A stretch of 64,000 nt of DNA from Nannobrachium achirus (taxonomy: Eukaryota; Chordata; Actinopteri; Myctophiformes; Myctophidae): NCBI GenBank assembly GCA_963921795.1, contig OY997652.1, positions 64,478,029 through 64,542,028 on the forward strand. The letters are read 5' to 3'. Made by a program: the position numbers and the translations under genes. Under the pieces are notes generated by a model. That model searched no databases. It saw nothing but the letters and a program-made list of their open reading frames with translations, and was not told the origin of the DNA. Position 1 is the stretch's first letter, and every line of letters begins with the position of its first letter. Shown piece after piece: positions 10,277 to 21,031 of this stretch.

Positions 10277-11772
10277 CGACCAGGTAAAACAGATGGTTGT
10301 CCTCTGTTGATTTTCAGATACCAGAGATTCTACTTAAGTACAGCACTTGAGTAAATTTACTAACACATACGCACACATGCAAGCACGCACACGCAACGTA
10401 TAGTCGTAAAAATATAAGTACGAAAAGTTGTGGAAGAGAAAAGGGAAGAAACAGAGATGAGGGAAATAATTAGTGAGAGATTAAAAAAGATAATGAAAGA
10501 TTAAAAAGGAAATCCCTCTGAGAATAACATGTATTGCCTCTCCCTGCTTTTTGGGCTTAATTCAAGCTAATATCTCTCCTCAAGAAGAATTTTTGCTTCG
10601 GATAACACAAACCCGAGAACTAATCAGTAGACGGCTCCGCACAACGGCTCTTTGATTGATTGCCAAAATAGCAGAGGAATTCAGACAATCAATCAGTCCC
10701 ATAAGGCATAAATAGGAGATGAGAGAGAAAATTAAAAGGTTCTTTTACAGAACGTCAATCATCATTACCCGAAGCAAGGGGTCATAATGCCTTGTAGTCC
10801 ATTCATCAAAGGTCCGCTGTTTGATCTTGTTATCGTTCCGCTTTTAATATCTCCTCCCTAACGATGCCATTAGGATGTGTATGCGTCCCTTGACACACTG
10901 AAAACTAAAAGATGGACTACATCTTTAAAACACTATCTTCATCTATTCTCAGCTAACTGGACATGAGTTATACAACATACTGTATGTTAGGGTTGCAACG
11001 GTACCAGGTGTTACCGGTGTTAACGGTGGGCGAGCACAACACTGAGTACTTTACCTGCACACCGATAACACCGTTAAATAAAAAGAAAAATGATCCGCTG
11101 CTCCCAAAGGGGTGCTCCGCTCTGCGGCTGCAGTAGAGAGGTGACGTTCGCGAACGATTCTGCTCTTTTGAACGGCTCTTTGAAATGAACGATGGGATTC
11201 GGTTCTCAATCGCCGGAGCTGTTCCTTGAGTGAGAGTGTCGAGAACAGATTCAGAATCAAAGGATCATCCACAGGGGGAGGCACAGCCCATCAGACTGAT
11301 GCCTCGTCCCCACTCGCAGGGCACGTTCCAGGTGGCTAGTTGTGGCTTTATAATGGCACAGCACACAGTAGGCAGAAAAACAACGATGAGCCAAACAAGG
11401 AAACGCAAGGCTATTGTAACACTAACTGTGTTGTTGCTTTTTTACAAAGCTGAATTTTCAATATGGTCGGATGGCAATCCGACCATATTGATTGTTGTTG
11501 TTGTTGTAGCTTGAGGTACCATTGGCTGCTACTGAGTGCTCACAAGACGACAAGACACGCAATGGTGGTTGAAACCGTTAAAACCCTAGTGTATGTCTTC
11601 GCCAGAAATTGCCATTCCAATAGCTCACAGCGCAAGATTGTCTATTTTTCCCCCCCAGAATAGGGATGTTGGGTTTCAAGCGGTTAAAATGTTTCTCATT
11701 GATGTGAGTTTGGCCCTGCGATTAAAACACTGGCTTTACAACGTTCCAGAGTATTGGACACAGTAAATGTGT
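10277..11772. other. No gene recognised
   Basis: The stretch contains an AT-rich part to about 10980, a region with GGTACCAGGTGTTACCGGTG-like repetition near 11000, and TTGAACGGCTCTTTGAAATG near 11165 that resembles a hAT-like repeat interior. At 11600-11690 a short text (CCCCCAGAATAGGGATGTTG) recurs near 38690, so at least that part belongs to a dispersed repeat. Confidence 0.4.
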
Positions 11773-13395
11773 TAATAGAGGCCTTTCTGGGCCCGCCCCT
11801 TTCCCCCCTCCCCCTGAGCGGCAGCCATGATGGAGTCACTGCTGCAGCAGTGTGTGTCTATGTCTATGTCTATGGAGATGGGACTTTTAATGAAATTAGT
11901 CATTACCAGTCCCATCTCCATGATATTTAGATCTAATTCCTTCGCCAGTTCCATCCGCATGATTTGTAGATCTAATTCTATGAGTCCCATCCCCATGATT
12001 TGTAGGTCTAATTCCATCGCCAGTCACATCCTTATGATTTGTAGATCTAATTCTATCTGTTCCATCTCAATTATGTTTAGGTCTAATTCCATCGCCAGTT
12101 CTATCCGCATGATTTGTTGATCTAATTTTATCAGATCCATCCCAATGATTTTTAGATCTAATTTCACCACCAGTTCTATCCTTATGATTTGTAGATCTAA
12201 TTCCATCAGTCCCATCTCAATTATGTGTAGGTCTAATTCCATCGCCAGTTCCATCCACATGATTTGTAGATCTAATTCTATACAGTTCCATCCTCATGAT
12301 TTGTAGATCTAAATCCATCGCCAGTCCCATCCTTATGATTTGTAGATCTAATTCTATCAGTCCCATCCCCATCATCTGTAGGTCTAATTCCATCACCAGT
12401 TCCATCTGCATGATTTGTAGATCTAATTCTATGAATCCCATCCCCATGATTTGTTGGTCTAATTCCATCGCCAGTCCCATCCTTATGATTTGTAGATCTA
12501 ATTCCGTCACCAGTCCCATCCCTATCATTTGTATGTCTAATTCTATTGCTAGTTCCATCCACATGATTTGTAGATCTAATTCATGTGCCGAATCTGAAGC
12601 CGGTGGGACGAACGTTTCTTGAGATAAGTGGATTACATACATACATACTCACAGAGATTTGTCACATTTATTGTAAGCAGATGAATTATGTGGATGGGAC
12701 TGTATCGAATTAGACCTACAAATCATGGGGATGGAATTGGCGATGGAATTAGATCTAAACATAATTGAGATGTGACTGATAGAATTAGATCTACAAATCA
12801 TGCGGATGAAACTGGCGATAGAATTGGACCTACACATCATGGGGATGGGACTGGTGATGGAATTAGATCTACAAATCATGACGATGGAACTATATAGAAT
12901 TAGATCTACAAATCATGCGGATAGAACTGGCGATGGAATTAGACCTAAACATAATTGAGATGGAACAGATAGAATTAGATCTACAAATCATAAGGATGGG
13001 ACTGGCGATGGAATTAGACCTACAAATCATGGAGATGGGACTCATAGAATTAGATTTACAAATCATTTGGATGGAACTGGCGATGGAATTAGACCTAAAC
13101 ATAATTGAGATGGAACAGATAGAATTAGATCTACGAATCATAATGATGGGACTGGCGATGGTATTAGACCTACAAATCATGGGGATGGGACGCATATAAT
13201 TAGATCTACAAATCATGCGGATGGAACTGGCGAAGGAATTAGATCTAAATATCATGGAGATGGGACTGGTAATGACTAATTTCATTAAAAGTCCCATCTC
13301 CATAGACATAGACACACACTGCTGCAGCAGTGACTCCATCATGGCTGCCGCTCAGGGGGAGGGGGGAAAGGGGCGGGCCCAGATAGGCCTCTATT
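11773..13395. repeat. 1.6 kb palindrome of mirrored minisatellites
   Basis: The outer arms start AATAGAGGCCT and end AGGCCTCTATT. They continue through matching CGGCAGCCATGATGGAGTCA and its complement. Each arm then holds a run of 36- and 39-bp units around GATTTGTAGATCTAATTC followed by CATC(GCC)AGTCCCATCC, forward at about 11905-12590 and reverse complemented at about 12690-13275. The unpaired centre is about 12590-12690. Long ORFs here are translations of the units (ICRSNSI..., or MELDLQI... on the other strand) in a sequence open in several frames, and I do not regard them as genes. Confidence 0.85.
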
Positions 13396-13491
13396 GCCAA
13401 GTGTTAATTCATCCATTTTGTTTCTTTGTAACTCAGAGATGGTGCAAACGTGCATCTCTCCACACATCTCTCCAAGGGAGGTGTGTGGAAC

Positions 13492-14030
13492 CAGGGGCGT
13501 CACAAGGGGGGGGGGGGGGGGGGGGGAGTGGGACTGAGTTACTAGGGCCCAAGGTGGAGGGGCCTTAATTATGTTATACTTAAGCTATTGAAAAATAGCA
13601 GATATACAAGCTCACAGCGCTGCAAGCTGCAGCTTGTATATCTGCTATTTTTGAAAGGTTGTGAAAATGTGTGCAAATCTTTGAATATATGTAAATTTTG
13701 CTTCTGGGGGTCCCTGGAACTAAATATTTTGAGATGGGGGTCCGTGGCCAAATACATATCATTTTGGGAGTCCTTGACATGAAAAAATTTGAAGCACCAC
13801 TGACATAGAAATATAGTTTTTTTTTTTCTCCAAAAAAACTTTAGAAGGATCTGAAATATTCAAAGACTTTTTCAAAAAGATTTTTCAAAAAATAGCAGAT
13901 CTACAAGCTCGCAAGCGCGGCACTCGGTGCCGCGCTGTGAGCTTGTCTATCTGCTATTTTTCATTAGTTAAAGCACACAATGTGACTGTATCCTTGTACC
14001 CAGAGCCCAGAATTTGGTGCGACACCCATG
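13492..14030. mobile_element. Twin-hairpin MITE, CAGGGGCGTCAC form, with 8-bp TSD
   Basis: Starts CAGGGGCGTCACAAGG with a poly-G run (13507-13526) and ends GGTGCGACACCCATG. The flanks TGTGGAAC (13484-13491) and TGTGTAAC (14031-14038) match at 7 of 8 bases. Hairpins lie at 13596-13647 and 13893-13956. The CAG-type ends and 8-bp TSD point to hAT transposition. Confidence 0.82.
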
Positions 14031-14391
14031 TGTGTAACTTTGGAACTTTTTAATAAAAGATTCTAGACAGTATAACTTTAAGTAGGATCAAATCAACAAA
14101 TCGTGGATATTAGTCGGGTCCTTCTCAGTGTTATATATTTATTTTCCAAGGGGCGGTTACAAAAAGATTCAAACTCTATCGGTTAGACCTACAACCAATC
14201 AGAGTGGCTCAAAGGTGACACGCCCACCCAACATTTGCATACTGGACCCCTGGTTGGTTCTTCACAGCTTGTTAGGTGTGAAATATTTGAATAACTGAGC
14301 GGGGCCAGACCTAATCTGCCACGGGCAATTTTTCGTTGCAACAGCATATTTGTTTGGCTACGCGAGGCTAGAACAAATATAGCACTAATTA

Positions 14392-14634
14392 TATCGTCAT
14401 TGTCGGGTGGAAACCTTGTATGTTAAACTGTTTGTTTTGTATTTATCATTTTAAAAAATGAGTTAAACTAGTGATAACAACCGATCTACAAGCACCGCGA
14501 GGCGTTGTGTGCTTGTAGATCTGCTGTTTTCACTACTTTTGTGCGACGGCCTTGTGTGATGAAGCAGAGCTTTTCTTTGCGAAAAAATGTATACGGTATA
14601 AGGTGTATAAGGTTTCTGCCCCACAGTGACGATA
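14392..14634. mobile_element. TATCGTC-ended MITE with central hairpin
   Basis: Inverted ends TATCGTCATTGTCGGGTGG and CTGCCCCACAGTGACGATA are present. A central hairpin (about 14475-14525, CGATCTACAAGCACCGCG...) belongs to the same TCTACAAGC stem family as the twin-hairpin elements. Sister copies lie at 46958-47125 (partial), 47646-47789 (deleted interior), 51703-51965 (complete) and 62349-62465 (partial). Confidence 0.75.
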
Positions 14635-14988
14635 TGCAAGGACAACAGACCGTTTATGCCTACGCCTCCCAGTAATGTCATTGTCAGATTAGGACGTGAG
14701 ATGGACATGGCACATTACCTATAAGGTTGAAAAAAAAATGTATTCGGTGGGAAAGCTTGTCAACATCAGATGCCTTTTTTTCCTCGCGGTGTAATTTGCA
14801 TTCGTTTAGCATCTAATTGTGGATGTGACAATGATTTCCCCACTGGGCACACAACCTTTTGAAGAGTCTATAGCCGACGCGTACGCGAAAGCAATCTTTC
14901 CCGCTGATATTTGCGAGAGACCTCAAACTTTCAGCCGAGCCGTGCAGTATGTTCCGGTGGAGCTCGCGACGCGCACTCACCTCCCGAC

Positions 14989-15432
14989 CAGTGTTGATTT
15001 CGTCGACTAAAAACTATGACGAAAAATGATTGTCGACTGCGTTTTTTTTCACTGACGAAAACGAAATAAAAACTGAGCTGTGATGACTAAAACTAAGACT
15101 AAATATATTGACAATTTCGTCAACAAAATAAAAACTAGACTAAAAAGTTAGGGAGGGACTAGTGGAGAAGAGACTCATTTTATATTTGGTTGCTCTCAGG
15201 TGTTGCAGCACACAATCAAGTGTAAAATCAGTCATTCCGATGCCAAAATACATTTCAGTTGACTAAATCAACTGTAGATTTAGTCGCCTAAAATCTTATG
15301 ATATTTAGTCGACTACAATTAGACTAAAACTAATACTTTTCAGGTGACTAAATTATGACTAAAACTAAATGACATTTTATTAAAAGACTATGACTAAAAC
15401 TAAATCAAAACTTCTTGTCAAAAACAGCACTG
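14989..15432. mobile_element. hAT-type MITE with perfect 8-bp TSD
   Basis: Starts CAGTGTTGATTTCGTCGACT and ends CAAAAACAGCACTG. It is flanked by CTCCCGAC at 14981-14988 and 15433-15440. The interior repeats the motif GACTAAAACTAA. A second, reversed copy ends at 23279 and differs by carrying a hairpin insertion. Confidence 0.9.
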
Positions 15433-15463
15433 CTCCCGACTCCCAATCTTCCTATACCATTTG

Positions 15464-15465
<2 letters not shown>

Positions 15466-15545
<80 letters not shown>
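15466..15545 (+). repeat. (CT)n microsatellite
   Basis: A pure CT run of about 80 bases. Its frame gives an artefactual leucine/serine-repeat ORF. Confidence 0.95.
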
Positions 15546-15547
<2 letters not shown>

Positions 15548-15682
15548 TCTGTCCTCTCTTGGTGAAAACGGACTTCCCACTGTGAACAGTGGGGGTGTTG
15601 TGATGAAGGTGAGGGGGAGGAGGTCTGTTGTTGACTAGAAGCCAGATGATGGCTAAAAGCTCATCGGGGCATCAAATATCCC

Positions 15683-16125
15683 TTAAGCCATTTAGATCGG
15701 GTACGCATTGTTGCGTGTTATTATTTTATTATGCTTTAATTATTGAAAAATAGCAGATATACAAGCTCACAGTGCGGCTGCAAGCATGTAAATCTGCAAT
15801 TTTTTAAAAATCGTGAAAATTTGAATTTTGATCCGATTCGATAAGTGTCTTTTGACTCCTTCTAAGGTTTAAAAAAACAAAAAAAAACGTGTTTCTATGT
15901 AATTGGTTCTCAAACTTTTTTCACGGGAAGGACCCCCAAAATGATATGTATTTGGCCAAGGACCCCCATCTCAAAATACTTAGCTCCAGGGACCCCCCAG
16001 AAGCAAAATTTCGATTTACTAACGTTCGCTTACAGCTCACAGCGCGGCACCGAGTGCCGCGCTGCGAGCTTGTAGATCTGCTATTTTTCAATAGTTAAAG
16101 CCTTCAACAGGCCTAAATGCCTTAA
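15683..16125. mobile_element. Twin-hairpin MITE, TTAA-flanked form
   Basis: TTAA occurs at 15683-15686 and 16122-16125, with ends AAGCCATTTAGATCGGG and GGCCTAAATGCC. The left hairpin (15751-15798) is decayed. The right hairpin (16033-16083) has lost its outer left stem but keeps a perfect GC-rich inner stem. Confidence 0.7.
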
Positions 16126-16139
16126 TTGCCCAGGGAGGG

Positions 16140-16765
16140 AGGAGTGGTCATTCTGCGCCTTGTCCTCCGGTCCTGCAGGTATCCCCCGCTCTCTCTATCT
16201 CTCTCTCCTGTCTGCTGTTACCACGGCAACTCCAAGTAGAACAATTTAATAAATAAATAAACTGATAAATAACAGCATCAGCGTGACATGCGACGTCTAA
16301 GCGGTCCGCGTCGTTTTCACCGCCACACATTTTTGGGAGAGGATGAGGAGGAGAGAGAGAGAGGGGGGTGGGGGGGGCAGCTAATGGCCTTGACAGTGTG
16401 ATGAGGTCCGTAGGACACAGAAGGGGGGGAGGGGGGGGGTCTGGAGACGACAGGGGCACTTAGAGAGGCTCGTTGGACGAAGGCACCGGGGCGGGTGTCA
16501 CCTTGGAACAAGGGCCGGGGGGGGAGGGAAGGGGGGGAGGGGGGAGCCGGCAGACTCCCGCGAAGCCCATTAGCGTCCAGCTGCTCCCGGCTAGCTCCAA
16601 AAAAAAAAAGAATGAAGACCTGTCGACTTAAACGCGGATCAGCCCCCCCCCCCCCCCCCCCCCCCCCATGACAAATAGTAATAACTAACAATAACACTAT
16701 AGCTTTCCTGGAGGGAGCGAGAGAGGGAAGGAAGGATGGCAGGATGTGCTGAGTGGGGATAAGCA
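16140..16765. other. Low-complexity purine-rich region, no gene
   Basis: GA/G-rich stretches occur at 16330-16600 and a run of about 23 C at 16645-16667. ORFs on the minus strand are proline/serine-rich translations of this composition and show no domain. Confidence 0.6.
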
Positions 16766-16767
16766 TG

Positions 16768-16850
16768 CAGGGGTGTCACAAGGGGGGAAAGTGGGACTGA
16801 GTTACTAGGGCCCATAGGTGGAGGGGCCTTCATTATTTTACCAGACACCA
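16768..16850. mobile_element. End fragment of a CAGGGG twin-hairpin MITE
   Basis: CAGGGGTGTCACAAGGGG, then GTGGGACTGAGTTACTAGGG and GGTGGAGGGGCC match the right-type end of the family. The matching interior stops near 16845. A decayed hairpin half (CAGCAGATCTTCAAGCTC) follows at 16905. Confidence 0.65.
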
Positions 16851-16998
16851 GATCCGATCCGGGCCCCCGCCCCAAAAAATAACAGTTTGACGTCAGCCAA
16901 AAACAGCAGATCTTCAAGCTCTCGATGCGTCGCTATGCAGAATCAACGAGCGCGTAGTGCTATTCCGAGGTCCCGTTGTTTTGATGTCCCAGTTGTCC

Positions 16999-17395
16999 GA
17001 GGCTAACCTGCCGACGCTGGTGAATGCTAACCTGGTGAATACTAAGCTGCGACGCTGGTGAATGCTAACCTAATACTAAGCTGCCGACGCTGGTGAATGC
17101 TAACCAGGTGAATACTAACCTGCCAACACTGGTGAATGCTAACCTGGTGAATGCTAACCTGCCAACACTGGTGAATGTTAACCTGGTGAATGCTAAGCTT
17201 CCAACACTGGTGAATGTTAACCTGGTGAATGCTAAACTGGTGAATACTAACCTGGTGAATGCTAACCTGGTGAATACTAACCTGGTGAATTCTAAGCTGG
17301 TGAATACTAACCTGGTGAATACTAACCTGGTGAATTCTAAGCTGGTGAATACTAACCTGGTGAATGCTAAGCTGCCGACGCTGGTGAATGTCTAA
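16999..17395 (+). repeat. 15-bp minisatellite (CTGGTGAATGCTAAC)n
   Basis: About 25 tandem units of 15 bp, with alternation GCTAAC/ACTAAC/GCTAAG and occasional GCCGACG or CCAACA substitutions. The frame reads as VNANLVNTNL repeats, which is an artefact. Related units occur at 18800-18820 (reverse) and 60815-60870, both next to telomere-like TTAGGG repeats. Confidence 0.9.
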
Positions 17396-17646
17396 CCCTA
17401 AACCAGACCACTGGGACCTCGAAACAACAGGACCTCGGAAATATCACAATATTGCTGTGTAAATTTTTCACTACAGAGGGGTTTAAATGGTCGCCTCTCA
17501 GGATGCCCACCTGCTCCCGTCCCCCTGTAGTCGTGCACTGTTCCTCCGGTCCACGTCTTCCTTTTACCCTCTTCCTCATTTCCTTTACTCTGGTCCTCAC
17601 CATTTCTCACTACTGTCCCCTCGGCTGCACCATTCCATCTTGCACC
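17396..17646. other. Spacer, no gene recognised
   Basis: C/T-rich sequence between the minisatellite and the next MITE. No exon or RNA gene was seen. Confidence 0.4.
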
Positions 17647-18173
17647 CATGGGTGTCAAACCAATTTCTGGGCCCTGGGTACAAGGATTCACTCACATTTT
17701 GTGCTTTAACTATTGAAAAATAGCAGATCTACAAGCTCACAGCGCGGCACTGCGAGCTTGTAGGTCTGCTATTTTTGATAAATCGTGAACATTTGCGCAA
17801 GTCTTTGAAGGTTTCAAATCCTTCTAAGGTTTTTTTGAAACAACTGTTTCTGTGTCAGTGGTGCTCAAACCATTTCATGTCAAGGACCCCCACAAGGATA
17901 TGTATTTGGCCCACGGACCCCCATCGCAAAATAATTAGTTCCAGGGAGCCCCCAGAAGCAAAATTGGAGTTACAAATGTTCGCTTAAAAAATACATATAT
18001 TCAAAGATTTTTGCACACATTTTCACTACGTTTCAAAAATAGCAGATTTACAAGCTCGCTGTGAGCTTGTATATCTGCTATTTTTTCAATAGTTAAAGTA
18101 TAAAATAATGAAGGCCCCTCCACCTTGGGCCCAATAACTCAGTCCCACTTTTCCCTCCCTTGTGACGCCCCTG
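17647..18173. mobile_element. Twin-hairpin MITE, CAGGGG form, with 8-bp TSD
   Basis: Starts CATGGGTGTCAAACC and ends TTGTGACGCCCCTG. The flanks CTTGCACC (17639-17646) and CTTGCAAC (18174-18181) match at 7 of 8. Hairpins lie at 17721-17771 and 18040-18080. The centre holds the usual CTCAAACC...GGACCCCCATC stretch. Confidence 0.82.
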
Positions 18174-18630
18174 CTTGCAACCCCCGCCCCCCTTACCCTC
18201 ATTTCCACTACCCCCCCCCCCCTCCCTCTGTCTCTCCTCTCCTCTCCTCCATCTCTCATATGTGTCCCCATTCTCCTGGTATATTCTCTCCCAGCGACGC
18301 TTCCCCCCCCAAAGGTTCTTGAAATTGCTTCTTCATTCCCGACGACAGGTTTTTGTTGACGCTGCGGGGTCAAGCGGAGCAATTAATTGGAAGTAATTTA
18401 ATCAAGGTGGCGGGCAAAGCTTTTGCTCGGATCTGATGTTTTTTTTTTTTTTTTTTTTTTTTTTTTGAGGAGGAGGAGGAGGAACAAAGACACAGACGCG
18501 ACGATACCTCCGTCGCTGTGTGTATATGTCAGTTTTTTATTTTTTATTATTCAGTAAGATTGAGACCAGGGGCGCTCGTTTTTGGGCACAAGGTGGAGCA
18601 AGCGGTGCCTTCTTCGGGGAACTAGGAATA
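18174..18630. other. C/T-rich and poly-T spacer
   Basis: Contains C-rich runs and a poly-T of about 28 at 18439-18466 followed by (GAG)n. No gene is recognised. Confidence 0.5.
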
Positions 18631-18639
18631 ATTTGACTG

Positions 18640-18800
18640 AGGTTAGGGTTAGGTTTAGGCATAGTTTTACTGGGGTTAGGATTGGGGTTAGGGTTAGGTT
18701 TAGGCATAGTTTTACTGAGGTTAGGGTTAGGATTAGGGTTAGGTTTAGGCATAGTTTTACTGGAGTTAGGGTTAGGTTAAGGATTAGGTGTAGGCATATA
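18640..18800 (+). repeat. Interstitial telomere-like (GGGTTA) minisatellite
   Basis: GGTTAGGGTTAGG-type runs are separated by a recurring GGCATAGTTTTACTG spacer, three units of about 50 bp. It ends beside CATTCACCAGGTTAGCAT, the 15-bp unit of 16999-17395 in reverse. Confidence 0.85.
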
Positions 18801-18918
18801 GTAGCATTCACCAGGTTAGCATATGCCACATTTTTATATTATGAGCCTAGGACAGTAGGACCTATGCAGTAGAAGCAACTGAAGAGCAGCGTGTAGTGTG
18901 CAGCTAGCGAAGCACGGA

Positions 18919-18921
18919 AGC

Positions 18922-18954
<33 letters not shown>
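18919..18954 (+). repeat. (CAGA)n microsatellite
   Basis: Nine tandem CAGA units. Confidence 0.95.
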
Positions 18955-18961
<7 letters not shown>

Positions 18962-18966
18962 ATGAG

Positions 18967-19325
18967 ACAGGGTTGAGGGCACGGTGGCGCAGTGGTTAGC
19001 GCTTCGTCTCACAGCTATTCCTGGGTTCGATTCCCGCCAGGGGACGCTGTGGGTGCTGGGGGGCGTGTTTCTCCCTCCGCGTCATCAGTGCCCACACCCT
19101 AGGTGGGGTCGGCAATAGGGCCTTTCTGTGTGGAGTTTGCATGTTCTCCCCGTGTCTCCTAGGGTTGATACCCTCACAAAAACATGCAGTAATCCTGGTC
19201 TCTATACTGCCTCCCCCTGGCCAGCTGGGGCGCCTGATGGAGGGGAAAGGAACTGGTTGGAATAACGTGTTCCTTCCACGCGCTACGTCCATCCCGGGAA
19301 ACCCCCCCTGTCAGGTGAAAAGAAA
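18967..19325 (+). mobile_element. tRNA-derived SINE
   Basis: The head GGGCACGGTGGCGCAGTGGT and GGTTCGATTCCCGCC are tRNA-like A and B boxes for RNA polymerase III. The body has TGTGGAGTTTGCATGTTCTC and ACAAAAACATGCAGTA, text typical of teleost SINEs. A second copy lies in reverse at about 49612-49936. The 3' end is approximate. Confidence 0.85.
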
Positions 19326-19409
19326 CAACTTGGACTACTCATGCATAGAAGGAAGCATCAGTCTGTTGTCTCCCCAGGCGCGGCAGAGGGAGAGCAGAGC
19401 CCAGGATTA

Positions 19410-19560
19410 CATAGGCAATGGACGAGTACCGGGAGCTCCGCCCCCACCTTTCCCTCCACGTTACTGCTTTTAAGTCCGACAGCCCTCACTCAGTCATTCA
19501 ACAACACTGTCAGCACAATGGAGGAGAATGTCACACACAGACACACTGCATGTCACGTTT
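19410..19560 (+). repeat. Dispersed repeat with GGCAATGGACGAGTACC
   Basis: GGCAATGGACGAGTACC followed by GAGCTCCGCCCCCACC recurs in reverse at about 22235-22280. The extent beyond this core is uncertain. Confidence 0.5.
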
Positions 19561-19784
19561 TGGACCCAAAGCCTCGAAATCTCTTCCAAATCCGTCAACA
19601 AGACCTGGCATGAAATTAGAAAAATATGTAGGCCTATTATTAAAACAAAGCAGCAGAGAATACAGAAGTTCTCTGCTGGATTCAGAGCCGTTTTACACTG
19701 ACTCGGAAAGATTTAAATATGAATACACTGTATTGTCTAAATGGCTCATGACTATAACACCAACACCTTATTTGTTATGTTAAA

Positions 19785-19845
19785 TAGCTACTGATTATCC
19801 CCCTTGGGATAATAAAGATATCTATCTATCTATCTATCTATCTAT
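19785..19845 (+). mobile_element. LINE 3' tail with (TATC)n
   Basis: ATCCCCCTTGGGATAATAAAG followed by (ATCT)n matches the typical 3' terminus of teleost LINEs. No reverse-transcriptase coding sequence is recognisable upstream, so it is a heavily truncated copy. Confidence 0.6.
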
Positions 19846-20427
19846 TACGTGGCCTGCCTAACATCAGCCATAAGCATACTACCATCATCATTATCAGCAC
19901 AGACTTTATTTGTTTAGATCGATTCATGCCATTATAATGATTAGTGTTATTGACCTGGGCGGAATATGAGTTACTTTCATCAAGTCATATGAACTGAGAA
20001 AATATGTGTAGGCTACTCATTTATACCAACACAAACATTGTATGTGTTTATATGAAGAAGCACCAAGAAATAGGCTACTTCATCTGATATAAAGCAACTT
20101 CTCACTGGACTGGACAGTTGTGTACATGAGGTACGAAAGACAACAACCTAATAAATATACCTACCAGTGAATTTGACGCCTAAACGGCATGTTAATGTAT
20201 TTATTTGATCTGTGATGATGGTGTTTAAACAGCCTATAGCGACGAATGAGGTAGGCAGTATCCTATTCTGTCTATTTCTCTTATTTCACAACAACCAGAA
20301 TAAACTGCTTCAAATGTAGGCTAGGCCTACATGTTTCTTATCATGTCGATTGCTTATAAATGATATCTCTGGCGTTAAAACGTCTCGATTCCGAAGAGTT
20401 TTAGCCGCAGCGAGTCGCAAATACAGC
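19846..20427. other. No feature recognised
   Basis: AT-rich unique-looking sequence without exon, RNA gene or repeat signature that I can support. Confidence 0.4.
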
Positions 20428-20649
20428 CAAGGGTGTCGTCGCACCAAATTCTGGGCCCTGGGTACAAGGATTCACTGCGGGCCCACATGAATGTTCTTCA
20501 TATGGGGATTTCAAAAATAGCAGATATACAAGCTCGCAGCGCGGCACTCTCGAGTTTATTTTTCAATAGCTAAAGTATAAAATAATTAAGGCCCTTCCAC
20601 CTTGGGCCTTAGTAACTCAGTCCCTCTTCCCCCTCTTGTGACGCACCTG
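20428..20649. mobile_element. Short deletion derivative of the CAGGGG MITE
   Basis: Both ends are present (AAGGGTGTCGTCGCACC with CTGGGCCCTGGGTACAAGG, and CTTGTGACGCACCTG), but only one truncated hairpin (20518-20562) and none of the middle. No convincing TSD was found. Confidence 0.7.
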
Positions 20650-21031
20650 CACGCATCCCCTGTTGCATGTCAGAAAAAATACACTTCGCGTTGTTCATTC
20701 ATCATTAGGCTACTTGATCAGTAGCTATTTTACATAACAAATAAGGTGTTGTAGTCATGGGTCAATGGCCTTTTAGCCAACACAGTGTATTCATATTTAA
20801 ATCGGCTTTTTTATATAAAAAACGGCGATCTGTGGTCCAACAGACAGGGGCTTCCTCATTCCTTTATTTCCCAAATATTCCTCTGCTGTTTTGTTCCATA
20901 GTTTTGTTCCATTAGCCGTGTAAGCTACTACACCTTCCTCCAATGCATGCCTTGCCCTGCCGACGGACCAGGAAGAGATTTCGAAGCTCTGGGTCCAACA
21001 CTGAATTAGTATTTAATGTGTAAAATGTGTG
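20650..21031. other. No feature recognised
   Basis: Unique-looking AT-rich sequence. A 25-base text near 20745-20800 resembles the reverse of 19720-19785 (AGTCATGG...TTTAGCC...ACAGTGTATTCATATTTAAA), so a diverged repeat may be present. Confidence 0.35.

Noticed and set aside
11772-13568. ORFs of 76-150 codons with ICRSNSI or MELDLQI repeats
   Set aside because: They translate the mirrored 36/39-bp minisatellite in several frames of both strands; there is no non-repeat coding sequence or splice context.
17093-17395. 100-codon ORF of VNANLVNTNL repeats
   Set aside because: A direct translation of the 15-bp minisatellite.
19005-19060. True tRNA gene at the SINE head
   Set aside because: The A and B boxes continue into a SINE body that recurs at 49612-49936; no cloverleaf end is present.
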